A DNA stretch of 5,837 bases from Bacteroidales bacterium (GTDB lineage: Bacteria; Bacteroidota; Bacteroidia; Bacteroidales; UBA7960), in assembly GCA_003557765.1 (NCBI GenBank), contig PWNO01000122.1, positions 1-5,837 on the forward strand, written 5' to 3'. A program made the translations under genes and the position numbers. Under the pieces are notes generated by a model. It ran no database searches and was not told where the DNA came from. It saw nothing but the letters and a program-made list of their open reading frames with translations. The first letter of the stretch is position 1. Each line of letters starts with the position of its first letter. This document shows, one piece after another, positions 1 to 3,200 of the stretch.

Positions 1-18
1 TGGGTCAATACTTTTCTA

Positions 19-26
19 TAATTTTG
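19..26 (+). promoter_or_regulatory. Possible Bacteroidota -7 promoter element
   Basis: The bases TAATTTTG fit the known Bacteroidota -7 consensus TAnnTTTG exactly. The matching -33 element would fall at or before the first base of the window, so it cannot be checked. If used, transcription would start near 30-35 and leave a leader of about 110 bases. Such 8-base matches occur by chance in AT-rich DNA, so this is a tentative call. Confidence 0.3.
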
Positions 27-145
27 AAGTGGATCTTTGGTGAATTATTGGTTTACTTGAAGTGGGAATCCGTTTAATGGTTATCAGGGAACAAAGAGCA
101 AGTGAGAAATAAATAACATACAATAAACCTTAACCTTTTCAATTT

Positions 146-226
146 ATGAAACGATTTTTACATATTGCAACTGGCTTGTTTTTACTTACAATCCTTTTGG
201 CTTTTGGAACATCAAATGTGAGTGCC
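146..226 (+). other. Sec signal peptide, residues 1-27
   Basis: The N-terminus has a short basic stretch (MKR), a hydrophobic core at about residues 4-20 (rich in Leu, Phe, Ile and Ala), and a polar end closing in V-S-A before Q28. Cleavage is predicted between A27 and Q28, a common signal peptidase I site in Bacteroidota. There is no cysteine near the cleavage site, so this is not a lipoprotein signal. It supports export across the inner membrane and helps fix the ATG at 146 as the start. Confidence 0.9.
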
Positions 227-3200
227 CAGTCCGGGTTTCCCTATCAGCAGAACTTCAGTGATTTTGCCTTTCCCAACGATACCGATGTGACCTCTTTTGG
301 TGCCGATAATGAATGGGTATTCGATGCCACGGGATCGCACAGTACAAGGCTCAAGTACATGGGCGACTGGGGAGCAGGAACCGCTACCGGCTTTCGGGGA
401 AATGACGATGTGATGGGTTATCAGCACTCCGGAGCATCTGGAATATTTTCTGCCAGCCTTACCCTTACCAATAATACCGGTGAGGCGATCACATTAGTAA
501 ACATCTCTTATCTTGGCAGGGTTGAAAGAATTGGTGAGGGACGAAGTCCGGAATGGACAGTCGAAGTGAATGGGCAAGAAGTTCCAGAACTGTTTTATTC
601 AACCACAGGTAACGTCGATGAGGAAAAAAGTGCTGCTGTAACAGTTAATGTTCCTGTAGGAGAAGATCTGGTTATCGTGTGGTCATCTGAACGTGGAGGA
701 CCATCGGGGGCCAGCAAACAGATTGGTATCGCGGATGTTCAAATAAATGCAGGTGAAGCAACACAAGTTGCAGCTCCCGTTTTTACACCTCCGGGCGGAC
801 TGTATTTTGAAGAACAGTATGTAAGCATCATAACGGTTACAGAGGGCGCCGATGTATATTATACACTGAATGGCAATGATCCGACGGAGAATGATATCCT
901 TTTTACCGATCCAATTCTGGTGGATGAAGATCTCACCATCAGAGCCAGGGCCTTTGCCAATGGCATGGACCCCAGCTCCACCTCCCAGGCCACCTATACC
1001 TTCCCCGAAATTACCGAAGTAGCCACACTGGCCGCCCTGCGCGACATGCCCGTAGATGGCTCATATTACAAATACACCGGCAACGCCGTTATCGTGGCCA
1101 TGGACAGCTTCCGAAACCGAAAGTTCATACAGGACGCAACCGCCGCTATCCTCATCGACGACTTGCCCGGCGTCATCACTACCGAATACGACCTCTATGA
1201 CGTCATTACCGATGTCACCGGCAAACTCAACGTCTTCAACAACTTACTCCGCTTTCAGCCCGAACTCAATACCCCCGAAGCCACACTCAACACCCCCGTT
1301 GAACCCGCCGTGTTTGCCCTGGATGAGGTAAATAGCGACGATCAGGCCAAATTGGTAAGGTTTGAAGAGGTAAGTTTTACAAGTAAAAGCGTCTTTGCAA
1401 ACGGCCAAAACTACACGATAACCGACGGCGAAAACGAGTTCACCTTCAGAACGGACTTCTGGAATGTGGGCTACATAGATGACCCTATACCAACCTTGCC
1501 TGTTAACATTACCGGCGTAATCATCCAACACAATGATGATTTACAAATCGTGGCGCGCGACGAGGACGACATCGCGCTCTCCGATCCCCCGGAAGATCCT
1601 GGCATCATCACGCTTTCAACAACTGAGCTGCCCTCGTTCCGGAATGTATATACCGGGAATTTTTCCGATGTGCAGTTCTATACCGTGGAAGCAAGTAACC
1701 TGGATGGTAACCTTACCATTACTGCCGGAAGCCCGCTGAAGGTTTCACTCAACTGCACCGATGACTTCGCTACCAGCCTCGTGCTCAATGAAACGGCCGG
1801 AAACGTTCCCGAACATAAGATTTACGTAAGGGCCTTCCCAACATCAAACGGAAGTTTCAACCCAGTAATAAACCATAGTGACGGTTTCGTTTCTCAAGCA
1901 ATCACCGCACATGTATCAGGCACCGCTTCACAGATCCCTTCGGGCTACTACAGCACGGCAACAGGAACTGCCGGTACGCTTATGACGCAACTGCACAACA
2001 TCATCAATGACCATACAGTCCTTACTTATGAATCCATATGGGGACATTTTGAGACAACCGACGCCCGGTTTGATGGAAGTGTTTGGGATGTTTTCTCTTA
2101 TATTGAATGCGAAGAGTCGCCTTACGAATATGTTTTTGGAGACGACCAGCAGGGTGCTGGCACATACCCCGATACTGAAGGCGTTGTTTACAACCGTGAA
2201 CACCTCTGGCCGCAAAGCTGGTGGTCAGGCTCCGATCCTTCGCCAATGGTAACCGACTTGCATCATGTTTACCCGGCCGACCGCTGGGTCAACTCACAAA
2301 AATCCAATTATCCCTTTGGGGAGATCAGCAATCCGACGTGGACCTCTGAAGCAGGGAACAAGATCGGCAACAACGCTTATGGCTCTGCCTATTCAGGAAT
2401 GGCCTTCGAACCTGTTGACGAGCTCAAGGGCGATTTTGCCCGGGCCTACTTTTATATGGCCACACGCTACATGGATCAACTGCCTGCATGGAGCACCCAT
2501 AGTGTTGCATCAAGTGTACTTGACGGCTCAGAGTTTCCCGGTTTTGAATCTTGGTTCATGACCATGCTCCTCGAATGGCACGAAAACGACCCCGTGAGCC
2601 AAAAGGAGATCGAACGGAATAACGCCATCTACGCCCTCCAAAACAACAGGAACCCCTTCATCGACAACCCCGAATTCGCTTACCTGGTGTGGGGCGATGT
2701 GCCGGAAATCCCTGTCGGAGAGCTGTGCAATCTCGACTTTGAAGACTGGTTCAACGACCTGCCCTATTGCTGGTATGGTATTCGCTCTAACATCCCGCAA
2801 AGCAATGTGAGTCGCTATGAGGATAACCCGCAATCCGGTTCTTATGCCGTCAGGCTGGTTAATACAGCCTCAGGTCACCAGCGATTTACCACGCACCCGG
2901 TAAGCGTTACCGACGGCACCGAATATGCCATCACCTTTTGGGTAAAGGGCAAAGGCGATGTACGCACCGGTTTGTTTGATGACAGGGAGACAAGTTGGGG
3001 TTACGCCCCCTATAATGATTATGTGATTGTGGATTCCGACGATTGGTCGCAGTACACACAAACGGTCATTGCTGCCAATACCTCAGACATTGCGGAATTC
3101 ATATTTTCGTTACGAAACACGGATGAGGCCCGCAATCATCTGCAAATTGATAATGTAAGCATCGAAGTTTTTGAGATTGAAGATCCTACATTGTTTGTTG

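Noticed and set aside
3..77. Possible C-terminal end of an upstream gene in frame 3
   Set aside because: Only 24 codons are visible, with no recognisable motif. An open stretch this short is common by chance, so it is not annotated as a gene.
1056..1331. Plus-strand frame of 91 codons rich in Ser, Thr and Pro
   Set aside because: It is a shifted frame through the C-rich part of the OB-like domain. The Ser/Thr/Pro content follows from reading ACC and CCC codons out of frame, and the main frame has clear motifs here.
2007..2252. Plus-strand frame of 81 codons, with another at 2265-2561
   Set aside because: Both overlap the endonuclease I domain, whose catalytic motifs read in the main frame. 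No separate gene is needed.
2528..2833. Minus-strand open frame of about 101 codons, and similar minus-strand frames at 212-427, 1244-1531, 1928-2215, 3332-3610, 4057-4305, 4309-4587, 4487-4765 and 5495-5770
   Set aside because: All lie opposite the continuous, domain-rich + strand frame. Their translations show no recognisable motif, and several overlap each other. They are best read as shadows.
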